DNA from: an uncultured bacterium
GTDB lineage: Bacteria > CAIJMQ01
NCBI GenBank assembly: GCA_903821905.1
Contig: CAIJMQ010000121.1
Span: 7,657-71,656 of the forward strand
Direction of reading: 5' to 3'
Length of the DNA stretch: 64,000 nucleotides
The stretch's first letter is position 1; each line of letters starts with the position of its first letter. Below the pieces are notes generated by a model, which made no database searches, was not told where the DNA came from, and worked only from the letters and a program-made list of their open reading frames with translations. Of this stretch, positions 8,292 to 19,000 are shown piece by piece. A program made the translations under genes and the position numbers.

Positions 8292-11063
8292 ATGGTTAAA
8301 ACAATAAATAAAGAAGATTATTCCCATACCTTAAATCTGCCTAAAACCAGATTTGATATGAAAGCCAATTTACCTCAAAAAGAACCCCTCACCCAGAAAT
8401 TCTGGGAGGAAAATGACATATATCATAAGATGCTTGAAAAAGGTAAAAAGAAATATATTCTTCATGATGGTCCACCTTATGCTAACGGAGACATACACTT
8501 GGGACACGTTATAAATAAAGTTTTGAAAGATATTGTAATCAAATATAAATCCTTAGAAGGTTATTCTACTCCTTTTACGCCGGGTTGGGATTGTCACGGA
8601 TTGCCCATAGAACTGCAACTATTCAAGAAACTAAATATCAAGAGAAAAGAAGAGATTGATGTCTTAGAGTTTCGAAAAAAAGCAAGAGAATATGCTCAAG
8701 GTTATGTGGAAATACAAAAAAACCAGCTTAAGAGATTAGGTGTAATGGGAGAATGGGATAGCCCATATGTCACAATGGATTATTACTATCAAAGCAAAAT
8801 CATTGATGTATTCAAGGAACTTTCAGAGAAAGGCTATATTTATTTAGATAAAAAACCTATTTACTGGTGTGTTTCCTGTGAGACTGCTTTAGCTGAAGCA
8901 GAAGTAGAATATTTCCCCCACACATCAGACTCTATCTGGGTAAAATTTCCTCTATTATCTTTAAAAGATACGTTTGTTATTGTTTGGACAACTACACCCT
9001 GGACTATTCCAGCCAATTTGGCAGTAGCTTTACACCCGGATTACGATTATGCATTGGTCCAGATTCAGAAAAAAGAAAAATGGATTATTGCAAAGGATTT
9101 AGTTGCTACTGTAATGGGACAATTAGGAATTAAAGATTATGAGATTAAGAAAATAAATAAGGGGAAAGAATTGGAAGGGTTGGAATACAACCACCCTATC
9201 TTGGACAAGAAAGGCAAAATAGTAAACGCCAATTATATAAGTTTGGAAGAAGGAACCGGATGCGTTCATATAGCACCTGGTCACGGACAAGAGGATTACC
9301 TTACAGGAATAAAATATAAGTTGCCTGTTTTTTCCCCTGTAGACGAAAAAGGTATTTTTACCGATGAAGTTCCAGAATTCCACGGAAGACACGTTTTTCA
9401 GGCAAACTCTTACATTGTGGAGTTATTACTTAAAGAAGGGGTACTTTTAAAAAGCGATAAGATAGAACATTCTTATCCGCACTGCTGGCGATGTAAAAAA
9501 CCTGTAATATTCAGAGCATGCAAACAATGGTTTATCGGTGTAAATATTAAAAACTTAAGAGAACGTGTTTTAAAAAGTGTGAAACAAGTTCAGTGGGCTC
9601 CTGAAATTTCCATAAATAGAATGGAAGGCATGCTTAAAGTTCGTCCCGACTGGTGCCTTTCGCGTCAAAGATTATGGGGAGTTGGAATACCTGCTGTTTA
9701 TTGCGAAAAATGCGGCAAAGAAATACTTGATAGCCGTATAATGAAAAACGTAAGCGATATAATCAAAAAAGAAGGAGCAGATGCTTGGTTCAAGTACGAA
9801 GTTGAGAAATTCCTACCAAAAGATTTTTCGTGCCCAAAATGCAAAAATAAACAGGGATTCAGGAAAGAGAAAGATATACTCGACGTATGGTTTGATTCCG
9901 GCATTTCACATGTTGCGGTTCTTAAAGATTCCGATGATTTGAGCTGGCCTGCCGACATGTACCTTGAAGGGAGCGACCAGCACAGGGGATGGTTCCAAAC
10001 ATCACTCCTGACCTCTGTCGCTTTATATGACGAACCTCCATATAAAGCAGTCCTTACTCACGGTTTTGTAGTAGATAGTGAAGGTAAAAAGATGTCAAAA
10101 TCCGTGGGGAATGTTACTAACCCGCAGGTTATAGTTAACAGTCACGGTGCAGATATTTTGAGATTATGGGCTATATCTTCTGACTGGGAAACCGATATAA
10201 GGATTGGAGATGAGACATTAAAAAGATGCGTTGAAGCTTACAGAAAAATGCGGAACACCGCAAGATTTATGCTGGGTAATCTATACGATTTCAAATATCC
10301 GGAGAATGCACTACCCCAATCAAAATGGTTAGAGATTGATAAATGGGCATATAACCGCTGCCTTATGCTTCTTGAAGATGTAAGGCAATCATACCAAAAG
10401 TTTCAATTCATCAAGGCATATCAGACAATCTATCAGTTTTCAAATATAGATATGAGCTCCACCTATTTAGACATACTTAAGGACAGGTTATACATTTTAC
10501 CATCGGATTCAGATGAGAGACGTTCAGCTCAAACCGTTTTATATTTTATTCTTAGAACTTTAACCCAACTTACTGCTCCATTTATGTCTTTCACGGCAGA
10601 AGAAATATGGCAAAGTTTTAATTTTAAAGAAAAATCCGTATTCTTAACAGATTTACCCAAAAGACAAGAAATTGACCAAAAACTGGATAGTAAATGGGAA
10701 AAAATATTAAGCTTGAGAGAAGCCGTTCAGAAACACCTTGAAGAGACACGTCAGAAAGAGTTGATCGGTAGTTCTTCAGAAGCAGAGGTCATCCTATATG
10801 TAAAAGACTCCTATATTAAATCGCTTGATATTTCTAAAGAAGATTTGGCAACTATCTTTATAGTATCAAATGTAGGAATAGAAGATTTCAATAAAGTTAG
10901 TGAAGAAATCCAGGAAACAATTGAAGGAGTGAAAATTAAAATCAGAAAAGCAAAAGGTGAAAAGTGCGCCAGATGTTGGAAGTGGAGTGAAGGAGTAGAT
11001 AAAACAAAAGAATTCCCTAAACTTTGTTCGAGATGTGTTAAAATAGTGTCCACTTTAAGGTAA
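8292..11063 (+). CDS. ileS: Isoleucyl-tRNA synthetase
   Basis: This 923-residue class Ia synthetase has the HIGH-type motif PPYANGDIHLGH at residues 61-72 and KMSKS at 600-604. The CP1 editing domain lies between them, with the threonine-rich VWTTTPWTIPANLA at about 231-244. At the C-terminus, CARCWKW and a final CSRC form the zinc site of the bacterial-type enzyme. The start fits because the N-terminus SHTLNLPKTRFDMKANLPQKEP aligns with the E. coli start region. The cytoplasmic enzyme charges tRNA-Ile and edits misactivated valine. It heads a four-gene plus-strand cluster with the zinc protein, lspA and lgt; ileS-lspA linkage is common in bacteria. Confidence 0.97.
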   Translation: MVKTINKEDYSHTLNLPKTRFDMKANLPQKEPLTQKFWEENDIYHKMLEKGKKKYILHDGPPYANGDIHLGHVINKVLKDIVIKYKSLEGYSTPFTPGWDCHGLPIELQLFKKLNIKRKEEIDVLEFRKKAREYAQGYVEIQKNQLKRLGVMGEWDSPYVTMDYYYQSKIIDVFKELSEKGYIYLDKKPIYWCVSCETALAEAEVEYFPHTSDSIWVKFPLLSLKDTFVIVWTTTPWTIPANLAVALHPDYDYALVQIQKKEKWIIAKDLVATVMGQLGIKDYEIKKINKGKELEGLEYNHPILDKKGKIVNANYISLEEGTGCVHIAPGHGQEDYLTGIKYKLPVFSPVDEKGIFTDEVPEFHGRHVFQANSYIVELLLKEGVLLKSDKIEHSYPHCWRCKKPVIFRACKQWFIGVNIKNLRERVLKSVKQVQWAPEISINRMEGMLKVRPDWCLSRQRLWGVGIPAVYCEKCGKEILDSRIMKNVSDIIKKEGADAWFKYEVEKFLPKDFSCPKCKNKQGFRKEKDILDVWFDSGISHVAVLKDSDDLSWPADMYLEGSDQHRGWFQTSLLTSVALYDEPPYKAVLTHGFVVDSEGKKMSKSVGNVTNPQVIVNSHGADILRLWAISSDWETDIRIGDETLKRCVEAYRKMRNTARFMLGNLYDFKYPENALPQSKWLEIDKWAYNRCLMLLEDVRQSYQKFQFIKAYQTIYQFSNIDMSSTYLDILKDRLYILPSDSDERRSAQTVLYFILRTLTQLTAPFMSFTAEEIWQSFNFKEKSVFLTDLPKRQEIDQKLDSKWEKILSLREAVQKHLEETRQKELIGSSSEAEVILYVKDSYIKSLDISKEDLATIFIVSNVGIEDFNKVSEEIQETIEGVKIKIRKAKGEKCARCWKWSEGVDKTKEFPKLCSRCVKIVSTLR

Positions 11064-11100
11064 TTACACAATTAAATATAAATAACGGAGGTTAAGACAC

Positions 11101-11472
11101 GTGAAAGCAAAGGAATTGAAGATATTTAAAGCAATACTTACAAAAGAAAGAGACAAAACATCTAAAGGATTAGATGAAAAAGAAAAAAATAGCATCGGAA
11201 AATCTCTTAAAGATTCATCCGGTGAAGTTTCTTCATATAAAGTTCATATGGCAGACCTTGCTTCAGACAATGCCGAAGAAGATACTTCTCTTGACCTTTT
11301 ATCTTCAGAGGAAAAACTTCTTAAACAGATACAAAAAGGATTAAAAAGAATAGAGGAAAAAGCTTATGGAAAGTGCACCAAATGCGGTCAAGATATCAGT
11401 ATGAAAAGATTAAAAGCTATCCCCTATGCAGAATTATGTCACATATGTCAAGAGAAAGAGGAGCAAGGATAA
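11101..11472 (+). CDS. DksA/TraR-type C4 zinc finger protein
   Basis: This 123-residue protein starts at a GTG, supported by a strong ribosome site (GGAGG at 11087-11091, nine bases upstream). A coiled coil comes first, then a zinc finger with C92, C95, C113 and C116 (CTKCG and CHICQ). At the coil tip, ADLASDNAEED keeps one aspartate (D56) and the following alanine (A58) of the DksA tip, but the second aspartate is not at the E. coli spacing. Such proteins enter the RNA polymerase secondary channel. Whether this one works with ppGpp is unknown. The end overlaps lspA, so the two are probably co-translated. Confidence 0.85.
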   Translation: MKAKELKIFKAILTKERDKTSKGLDEKEKNSIGKSLKDSSGEVSSYKVHMADLASDNAEEDTSLDLLSSEEKLLKQIQKGLKRIEEKAYGKCTKCGQDISMKRLKAIPYAELCHICQEKEEQG

Positions 11473-11918
11473 CCGCCGTATTAATTTTAGTTTTGGACCA
11501 AATTTTAAAATTCCTTCTCTATAATAAAAATTTGATAAAGGAAGAATCCGCTATAATTAAGTGGTTGCTTTATATCGTTCCGGCATCTCATAACCCCGGC
11601 ATAGCATTCGGTTTCTTTAGGAATCACGGTAATTTATTCATAATTCCAGCATCCATAGCTGTTTTATTTATATTTTTCATATATTTGCAGACGAGTACAC
11701 AAAAAACTCTTTTTAGATGGGGACTCCTGTTAATCTTAGCAGGGGCAATAAGCAATCTTATAGATAGAATTATTTACGGTTCTGTGATAGATTATCTACT
11801 GCTTAATAAATTCCCCTACTCTTTTAACATTGCTGATTCATCTATACTGACAGGAGTGGGGCTGATAATAATAAAACTTATGAAAGATTCAAAAATACAA
11901 AAAGAAAAAAATATTTAA
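11445..11918 (+). CDS. lspA: Lipoprotein signal peptidase (signal peptidase II)
   Basis: This is an aspartic protease of the inner membrane that cuts prolipoprotein signal peptides. Recognisable family motifs are LDQILKFLL near the N-terminus, NPGIAFG, GAISNLIDRIIYGSVIDYL (first catalytic Asp in NLIDR) and FNIADSSILTGVGL (second catalytic Asp). Four hydrophobic helices are evident. The reading frame is open from 11373, but the first 24 residues there are only the other frame of the zinc-protein gene. I prefer the ATG at 11445, giving 157 residues (MSRERGARITAVLIL); an ATG at 11436 is an alternative. It overlaps the upstream gene by 28 bases. Confidence 0.92.
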   Translation: MSRERGARITAVLILVLDQILKFLLYNKNLIKEESAIIKWLLYIVPASHNPGIAFGFFRNHGNLFIIPASIAVLFIFFIYLQTSTQKTLFRWGLLLILAGAISNLIDRIIYGSVIDYLLLNKFPYSFNIADSSILTGVGLIIIKLMKDSKIQKEKNI

Positions 11919-11924
11919 TCTAAA

Positions 11925-12713
11925 ATGCATCCTATACTTTTTAGAATCGGTTCATTGGAAGTTTATTCTTATGGTGTTTTATTAGTAATAGCTTTCTATA
12001 TAAGTTTATATTTTTTAACCACAGAAGCAAAAAGGAAAAAAATAGACACGCAAACAATATTAGACATTGCGCTTGTAGCGATTATATCGGGAATCCTTGG
12101 AGGAAAACTCGCTTATATTATTTTAAACCTTCAGCTTTATATTCAAGAACCTTTTGATATAAATTTATGGCGTGGCGGTTTTATATTTAACGGTGGATTT
12201 TTTCTATCAATATTAACAGTCTTCATCTATGCAAAGAAGAAAAAATTGCCTTTTTTATTCATTATAGATTTATTTATCCCTTACGCTGCTTTAGGAGAAG
12301 CAATAGGCAGGATTGGCTGCTTCCTGAACGGTTGTTGTTACGGTAAACCAACAAAACTGCCGTGGGGACAAGTATTTACCCTGGACTCGCCGGCCGGTTT
12401 TCGCTACGGAGCCTTGCCGTTACAACCCACACAATTATATTCTTCATTTTTTTTATTCATCCTTTTCTTGATACTCAAAGAAACAAGAGACCACCAGAAA
12501 TTTACAGGACAGACATTCCTCTTGTATTTGATTTTTTATCCCACCTTCAGATTCTTTCTGGATTTCTTGAGGGGCGATAGATTGGGGCCATTTTTCTACA
12601 ACTTAACACTCTTTCAGATAATATGTATTGGAATAGTTATGATTGCTTTAGCGATTTTTACTTTCAAAAAGAGAAACAACCACTCAATACCCACCAACCT
12701 CACTAACCGATAG
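11925..12713 (+). CDS. lgt: Prolipoprotein diacylglyceryl transferase
   Basis: At 262 residues with about seven membrane helices, this enzyme transfers diacylglycerol from phosphatidylglycerol to the lipobox cysteine, the step before LspA. The signature GRIGCFLNGCCYG is at residues 128-140, and the N-terminus MHPILFRIGSLEVYSYGVLL is typical. In the loop that usually reads HGGLIG, this protein has NGGFFLS (N89), so the histidine important in E. coli Lgt (H103) is replaced; other family members also vary here. The gene starts 7 bp after lspA, so lipoprotein maturation is encoded as a unit. It ends 3 bp from the convergent protease gene with no terminator between. Confidence 0.93.
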   Translation: MHPILFRIGSLEVYSYGVLLVIAFYISLYFLTTEAKRKKIDTQTILDIALVAIISGILGGKLAYIILNLQLYIQEPFDINLWRGGFIFNGGFFLSILTVFIYAKKKKLPFLFIIDLFIPYAALGEAIGRIGCFLNGCCYGKPTKLPWGQVFTLDSPAGFRYGALPLQPTQLYSSFFLFILFLILKETRDHQKFTGQTFLLYLIFYPTFRFFLDFLRGDRLGPFFYNLTLFQIICIGIVMIALAIFTFKKRNNHSIPTNLTNR

Positions 12714-12716
12714 TCA

Positions 12717-15224
12717 CTAATCCATTAAATCCACAATCTTAACTAAAGGTTTCAGAGACCATCTTACTACGGTCTTAAGACGAGGATGTTCTGATATAAA
12801 AGAAGCAATTCTTGGACCTACTTTGTAATATGTTCCAACAAATATCTTTCCTAAAGAATTAGTCAAAAGATAATCATCTCTAAACTCAGATAACACCCTA
12901 ACCTCTCTTGCCATAGGTGTTCCGTAACACGCCGTGGCTATGAAACAACCTGACAGTGAACCGGCACCACCGCCGCCGCCGCCACCACCACCACTACCAT
13001 CACCGCCACTGCCGTCTCCTGTATCGCCCTCTGCCATCGTAGTAATCATACAAGGCGAAGAATAATCCGTATCAATACCGAAAGTATCTACAGCTGTTAC
13101 CCAGTAATAATAAGTGGTCGCAGGAGTAAGAGTACTAATATCGTAAAAATAATTATTCGTTATAACCGCACCGTTAACTTTTTCTTTTATTCCTGTTAAG
13201 GAAGTGCTCCTGTAAACGTTATATCCTGCCAATACAGAACTTACTACGGAATTCCACCTTAGGGACACATATGTTCGTCCTGCTGTGGCTGTAAGACCGG
13301 TAGGAACGCTAATAAGAGAGAACAGAGCTGTATCTTCTACGTCAGCTGGATTACCTGTTCCATCATCAGCATCATGATAAGTCACGGTTATGATATCATT
13401 ATGATGAACCTGAAGTTTTCCATCTGCTGCAGCAGTCCCTACTTCCAAATTGATTGAACCTGTAAAAATACCGGTAGAATTACCTGTTTCGGTCAGGGTT
13501 TTAACTTCAGCAACAGCTTCTGTAGTAGATGTAAATTTCACAGTAGTAGTATCGGGACCACCTGTTGTATTCAAATCACCATCCAAAACAGTAACATTGA
13601 CCACGCCACCAGCAGAGTAAGAATCTCTGTCAAGCCAGACTGAACCAGCACCATTACGGGATAGTGAAACAGCCCATGATGGATTTGTTGTACTTGTATC
13701 TCCGGCATTCATTATAATTAACACTACATTGTCATAAGTATCGTAAGCTAAATCTACATATCCATCCTTGTGAGCGTCCAAAGAGAATGGATGGTCAGTA
13801 CGTATTCCGGCTTTCTCGGTCACTAAGTTCACCGAGTAATCCGTGGTGTTATCAAGTCCATTAAAATAGACCCAGTAATTCGCAACTGCAGGGTCTAATG
13901 CAATGGTAACGTAATCCGTAGCCCATTTGTCCATCCACGCATCATAGTTGACATTAGTGCTGTCTATTGTAAATGGAATTCCGTCTGTAACTGCATCATA
14001 TTGATACTCAAGCCATACTCCATCAAAAGTTGTTCCTGTAAGTTTAGCTCTATAATCAGCTCCGTCAGTATACATATCCTCCAAAAAGAAATTAGCCTCC
14101 GTGAATACATTGAATTCGTCTATAATGCTGGAACCATACCCTCCTAACACAGTGTTTATTGCTGTAAGTCCATCGGTTGTCTGACATTGCTCCCAAATTT
14201 CTTTGATTATAGCATCTCCGCCTCCGCTGAAATCTTCTGATAATCTCTTGGCAAAAATGAAGTTCCCGTATTCGTGTCCTCCATCAAATGTTTCTAAACC
14301 ATAACTGTCGCTGAATTGAAACCAATACGGTAAGTAGTTATAGTTATCATTTACAGCCGGCCAAACAACATCTTCCATATAAGTAGATGTTGTTTCCATC
14401 CACCAGACTTCTTCGTTTGCATCATAACTAAATTGAACTGCATGGAAGAACTCGTGAGCTGCTGTGACCTTCGCTGCTCCATCAGCAGGAATAGGGTCAT
14501 CATTTGGCGGCGCCCAACTATAACTCTTATTTACCGCAATATAACTGTAGGAAGGGGTTGCAGGAGATTGCTCAGGGCACGTGTATCCATATAATCCAGT
14601 ACCCAAGTCATAAATATAGACATCATATTTTCCATCCCCGCCATTGTTGGATGCAGCCAAATCGCTTGGCGGCGCATTATATCCCAAATTGGTCACTTCC
14701 TCAGTATAAGCAGTTTCAAAATAGCTGGATATTTTTGTGGCATAGGCAAGTGTAACGGCATTTGCTCCTGAGGTGTTGTAGTGTACTATGAAATGTGCAG
14801 AAGGGAAAGTTGAAGGGAAAGTGTCAACAATGCTGCCCTCACATATTAAACCATCATCCGGCCTTAGAAGAATATTACATTGCAGAATATCCTGTGTTTC
14901 TTGACTTAATTTATTCCAGTTCTTTTTTATCTCCAAGATTGTCGGCGTGCCGCTTTTTCTAAACTTCGCATCCTCGGCAGATAACACATATTTCGTGCCG
15001 GATAACTTTTCCGGTTTAAACACCGCCCACGCCTTGTTTAATATGTATTCGTCAATCGTTATTTTTTGGGCTTTATAATCCGCCTGAATTCTCTCTACGG
15101 CACCAACCTTATTCCGGCTTTTAAGTGTTTCCGCTCCGGTGGGGGCAACTACTGCAAACATTGAAAACAATACTGTTAAAACCAACGCTATGCTTAAAAC
15201 TTTTTTCTTATTTATTCTTTCCAT
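12717..15224 (-). CDS. Secreted zinc metalloprotease with FN3 and CFI-box C-terminus (MXAN_6640-like)
   Basis: This 835-residue protein has a signal peptide (residues 8-31, cleavage near TGA-ET). The catalytic region contains AAHEFFHAVQF with HEFFH at 257-261. WWMETTSTYMED follows, and E277 could be the third zinc ligand, as in gluzincin-type secreted proteases of the MXAN_6640 group. Next come a beta-sandwich domain (about 535-640, DSYSAGGVVNVTVLDGDLN) and a fibronectin type III domain (about 645-735). A glycine-rich linker leads to a 77-residue CFI-box domain from residue 759 (GCFIATACYGTPM). It is the last gene of the protease operon. Export by a type II-like system is my inference. Confidence 0.83.
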   Translation of the reverse strand: MERINKKKVLSIALVLTVLFSMFAVVAPTGAETLKSRNKVGAVERIQADYKAQKITIDEYILNKAWAVFKPEKLSGTKYVLSAEDAKFRKSGTPTILEIKKNWNKLSQETQDILQCNILLRPDDGLICEGSIVDTFPSTFPSAHFIVHYNTSGANAVTLAYATKISSYFETAYTEEVTNLGYNAPPSDLAASNNGGDGKYDVYIYDLGTGLYGYTCPEQSPATPSYSYIAVNKSYSWAPPNDDPIPADGAAKVTAAHEFFHAVQFSYDANEEVWWMETTSTYMEDVVWPAVNDNYNYLPYWFQFSDSYGLETFDGGHEYGNFIFAKRLSEDFSGGGDAIIKEIWEQCQTTDGLTAINTVLGGYGSSIIDEFNVFTEANFFLEDMYTDGADYRAKLTGTTFDGVWLEYQYDAVTDGIPFTIDSTNVNYDAWMDKWATDYVTIALDPAVANYWVYFNGLDNTTDYSVNLVTEKAGIRTDHPFSLDAHKDGYVDLAYDTYDNVVLIIMNAGDTSTTNPSWAVSLSRNGAGSVWLDRDSYSAGGVVNVTVLDGDLNTTGGPDTTTVKFTSTTEAVAEVKTLTETGNSTGIFTGSINLEVGTAAADGKLQVHHNDIITVTYHDADDGTGNPADVEDTALFSLISVPTGLTATAGRTYVSLRWNSVVSSVLAGYNVYRSTSLTGIKEKVNGAVITNNYFYDISTLTPATTYYYWVTAVDTFGIDTDYSSPCMITTMAEGDTGDGSGGDGSGGGGGGGGGAGSLSGCFIATACYGTPMAREVRVLSEFRDDYLLTNSLGKIFVGTYYKVGPRIASFISEHPRLKTVVRWSLKPLVKIVDLMD
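12784..12950 (-). repeat. CFI-box coding repeat, copy 1
   Basis: This 167-bp stretch, coding for the conserved core of the CFI-box domain of the metalloprotease, is closely similar at DNA level to 16121-16287, with differences mostly at third codon positions and no length change. It marks a duplication or gene conversion inside the operon. Confidence 0.8.
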
Positions 15225-15229
15225 AATTT

Positions 15230-15997
15230 TTACCTCGGTCCGGCAGGAACAACCTGCTCATATTTTGTTCTATTAATTAAATTTGGACTTACCTCTCCTT
15301 TATTTTCTACCTTTACGGAATAATGCGAGATGATAATATCTTGCGGTGAAGGAATCCTGGGATATGAATTTACCCGTGTTGCCGTATAACAATCCAATAA
15401 ATAATAAGAATTCTCTTTTTTTATTTCCAGACGGGTAAAATCCTCCGGTTTAATATTATATTTCTCTTTTGCCTCATCTGTCCATAATCCCAAATGTCTT
15501 TTTGTAAATATCTCCTCATCCTGTGCAGAAGAAGATAACCCATATAATTTCAGATATATTTCAAATAAATTAATAACGTCTCTGTCTTTCTCCGGGCTGA
15601 TGTTTTTCCCGTAATTTTCCAAAAATTTATTGAAATCTTCGGGAGATAAAAAATAAATCTTTTCGGAAGTGATTAAAATACAAAAATCGGGATTTATTCT
15701 AACAAGCCAATGTTCAACAGGAATAGACGGATATTTATAACGGTATCCTATTTGATATTTCTTGTTCCAATCTTCCCCATATTTTTTATTTAAAGCAAAT
15801 TTTGCGGTTTCAGCAGAGTCATTAATATTATAAGGATTGGACAAAGAATCGAAATTACTTGTTGTGACAGACCCCTTTACATCCGGGACTGCACTGCTTT
15901 TGCTTGAACATCCCGCCAAACAACCTACTCCCATGAATATTATTATCCCTATGATGCAATTTTTAATAGCACAGTTTAATATCTTCCTTTGAAGCAT
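15230..15997 (-). CDS. Putative lipoprotein of unknown function
   Basis: This 255-residue protein has a type II signal peptide: a hydrophobic stretch at residues 14-28 and lipobox LAGC ending at C30. The mature protein begins with serine residues (SSKSS), so outer-membrane sorting is plausible. The rest is charged and rich in aromatic residues, for example KYGEDWNKKYQIGYRYKYPSIPV and EHWLVRINPDFC. I do not recognise a family. It sits between the C25-fold gene (35 bp upstream) and the metalloprotease gene (5 bp downstream), so it may help localise or chaperone the two secreted proteins. Confidence 0.75.
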   Translation of the reverse strand: MLQRKILNCAIKNCIIGIIIFMGVGCLAGCSSKSSAVPDVKGSVTTSNFDSLSNPYNINDSAETAKFALNKKYGEDWNKKYQIGYRYKYPSIPVEHWLVRINPDFCILITSEKIYFLSPEDFNKFLENYGKNISPEKDRDVINLFEIYLKLYGLSSSAQDEEIFTKRHLGLWTDEAKEKYNIKPEDFTRLEIKKENSYYLLDCYTATRVNSYPRIPSPQDIIISHYSVKVENKGEVSPNLINRTKYEQVVPAGPR

Positions 15998-16032
15998 TTT
16001 TAACTTTACCGGAAAAAAGGGGTGGTTCTATT

Positions 16033-19000
16033 TTAGTCATTCTTTTCTCGGGAAACCACCAACTTTTCCGAAAAATACACTATCGGTTTCAACCCTGCTC
16101 TTACAAATTCTTTAAGTAAAGGATGTTCTGATATAAAAGAAGCAATTCTTGGACTTACTTTGTAATATGTTCCGACAAATATTTTCCCCAACGAATTAGT
16201 TATCAAATACTCATCTCTAAACTCGGATAACACTCTAACCTCTTTCGCCATAGGTGTTCCGTAACACGCCGTGGCTATGAAACAGCCGGATAGCTTGCCA
16301 ACTCTACCGCCGCCGCCACCATTGGTGCCGGTGTCAGTGCCATCTCCGCCGCCATCGCTAGTTCCACCTCCGCCTTCATCTTCCCCTGCCCCGGTATATG
16401 CCGGGGTTCCAAGCCAGGCAAGAATCGCAGTCATAACTCCGCTTCTGATGTGCTGATCGGAAATTGCTTCAAAACCCCAAGGTAAAAACACACTGGCACC
16501 CCGTCCCTGATAATAAGCTGTTCCTGCGGTTCCGAAGAAAGGCGTATCTCCTATACTACCTTCTATAGTATCAGGTCTTCCTCCGCCGGAAAAATCGTAT
16601 TCAAATATCTTTCTTACAATAGGAGTATCGGTTTCCGGTTCAGCATCAACAAATAAAAATTGGTTCTGGGCACCGTAAGGTCCTGCAATATCAATACCGT
16701 AATTATCGTCTATTACAGGATTTCCAGAAATACTCTTTAGTTGTGTTAAATTTCCATATCCTAATGAAGAATAAACGTCGCTAATATGCATATAGCCGGT
16801 TAGAAACGTATTCAGTATCGAACTGGTATCATTCTTTCTTTCACACCAATATGCATTTTCTGATCTACCTGCACAACCCAAATCCAAGAGGATACCTTGA
16901 CCAGATAAGAACAGCCGACCTGCATGATTATCCAGATAATCTTCTAAAAGAGCTTGTTCCGGTCCAGTAAGCGTCTCTGTCATCCATATCGGGGTATCAG
17001 GAATATCATCATCATAAAAATAGGGACGCCAGTATCCGTTATAATCACCGGTCAGCCATATAACTTTATCATAATTATCCAGAAGGCCATTGTAGATTTC
17101 ACCGTTCATTAAAGCATCGCCAGCATCTGTACCACCCCAAGCATCATCTTTTCCGGGATAGTGTGTCAGAGTATCATCAAAATCTACGTGCCAAATATCA
17201 TAGGATTGCCCCAAATCATCAAGCGTCTTCAGATACCAGTCCTCATAACCATAAACAATATTACTTGGTACCGCAGAAGTAATATCAATCATAGCATTAA
17301 AATAATATGAAATAAGAGGATAACCGAAATCATCATCTACAACTAAAATACCGGTATTAGTAGGAGTAAATTCATTCACTTCCTGAACATAAATCCAGCT
17401 TTCTTTTTCCCACCAGGTGCCCCAGTTAGAGGCAAGATTATCATATCCCGGCTGTTCGACCTTTACAAAATAATATCCGGGGACAGTATTTAAAGTAGAG
17501 AAAGTATAATCTGCAGGTGAAGCAGGTGCAGGAAAATCTATTCCTATATCTCTTCTTATATCCATCCTCGTTATTTTTACCGGCGGAATTGAAGAGCCTA
17601 CCGGTCTTCCAGGTGTTGTTATACCTACAGTAGTGACTGCAGAGCCGCCGGTCGGTATTTCATCTACTCCTATATCGTGTGATTCGTATTGAGGCAACTT
17701 AGTCCTTAAATTACTAAGAGCTAAACTTGGCGCTGAAGTCTGTGTTTCTATCGGTGTAAGTTGAGGATATGGAATCGGCAAAGCAGGGTCTCCGAATAAT
17801 GTATATTCCCAAACTGTTTTCTGGCTTATGAAATGAGTCATATCGTTATTTTCTATAAAAGAATTAATAGGGCCTTGTGCTAATCCCCCAGGCACAGTCG
17901 GGGAACCGTAAACCAAATCGCCTATGTATTTGGGGGCATTATTGAAACTTCTCATCGTATAGCTCAACAACTCATCCATATCAAAAAGTCTATCCTGATA
18001 TAACACACCGTTATCGAAGAAAGGAATAATTCCTTGCCAGGCGGAACTAGTTAAACCGATATATGCTATACCTCCGCCTGTGGGAGATTCAACCACCGCT
18101 TCTCCAAAGGAAGGAGTGTTTCTGTCAAATCCTCCACTGCCACTGTTTCCATGACTGTACATACCTGCATTAGAAACCACAATCGGTATCTTGGAATCTG
18201 ATGAAGTGTAGCCCAAAACATCGTCTCTATCTATGCGGCTGCCATCAAAGATTAAAGTAGTATCAGTTCCGTATCCCAATTCAAAAAGAAGACCGCAATC
18301 GGTATCATTAAGATAAGGAGCCACTGAAATGTCATTAAAATCATTACCCGCTACACCATCATTCCAATTTGTATGTCTAAGTTTCGTAATGTTGTTACCT
18401 TCAAAAAAACCTTGATTGGTAATATCAGCAAGGACAAACTCATCCCAGAAAGCAAATACGCTCGGGTGAGAATCCCCTCCTGCAGTTACAACTTTTCTGA
18501 ACCAATTAGACCATGCATTAGGAACCGCAACAGCGGTAAGGTAATTGTTACATTTAGTAAATATAGCTTGTGCCTCGACTAAACCGTTATCGTGTATCTC
18601 GTATCCGTCACCAGGTATAGGATGTGTAGTATCCGAAAGATCTTCGGCTTCCAAACCAACAGCAGACGGATCACCCAAAACCAGAAGACAGGTATCCGTA
18701 TTATCTAAAATTTGGTAAGTAGCACCAATAGGAGCTGCAGTACCAGTGCCACCAGCAGTCGCAGGGGGATTGCCATCAGAAACTATCCACAATTCATCAC
18801 CTACCCATCCACTAGCAACCCATGTTTTAGTACTATCACATACATCACACTCATCGAAATTATAAGGGTTAAGACCTGTATCAGGTATAGCAGTAATCTC
18901 CGTAACGGTTCCGCTATCTTCAACAGGGAGAAGGTCATGAACGGGTATTCTCCCGACTCTCAAGTTCGGTACCCAGTCTATTCCACCACCAGTACTACCA

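Noticed and set aside
11373-11444. N-terminal extension of lspA
   Set aside because: These codons only mirror the zinc-finger gene in another frame and add charged residues that LspA proteins do not have before the first helix.
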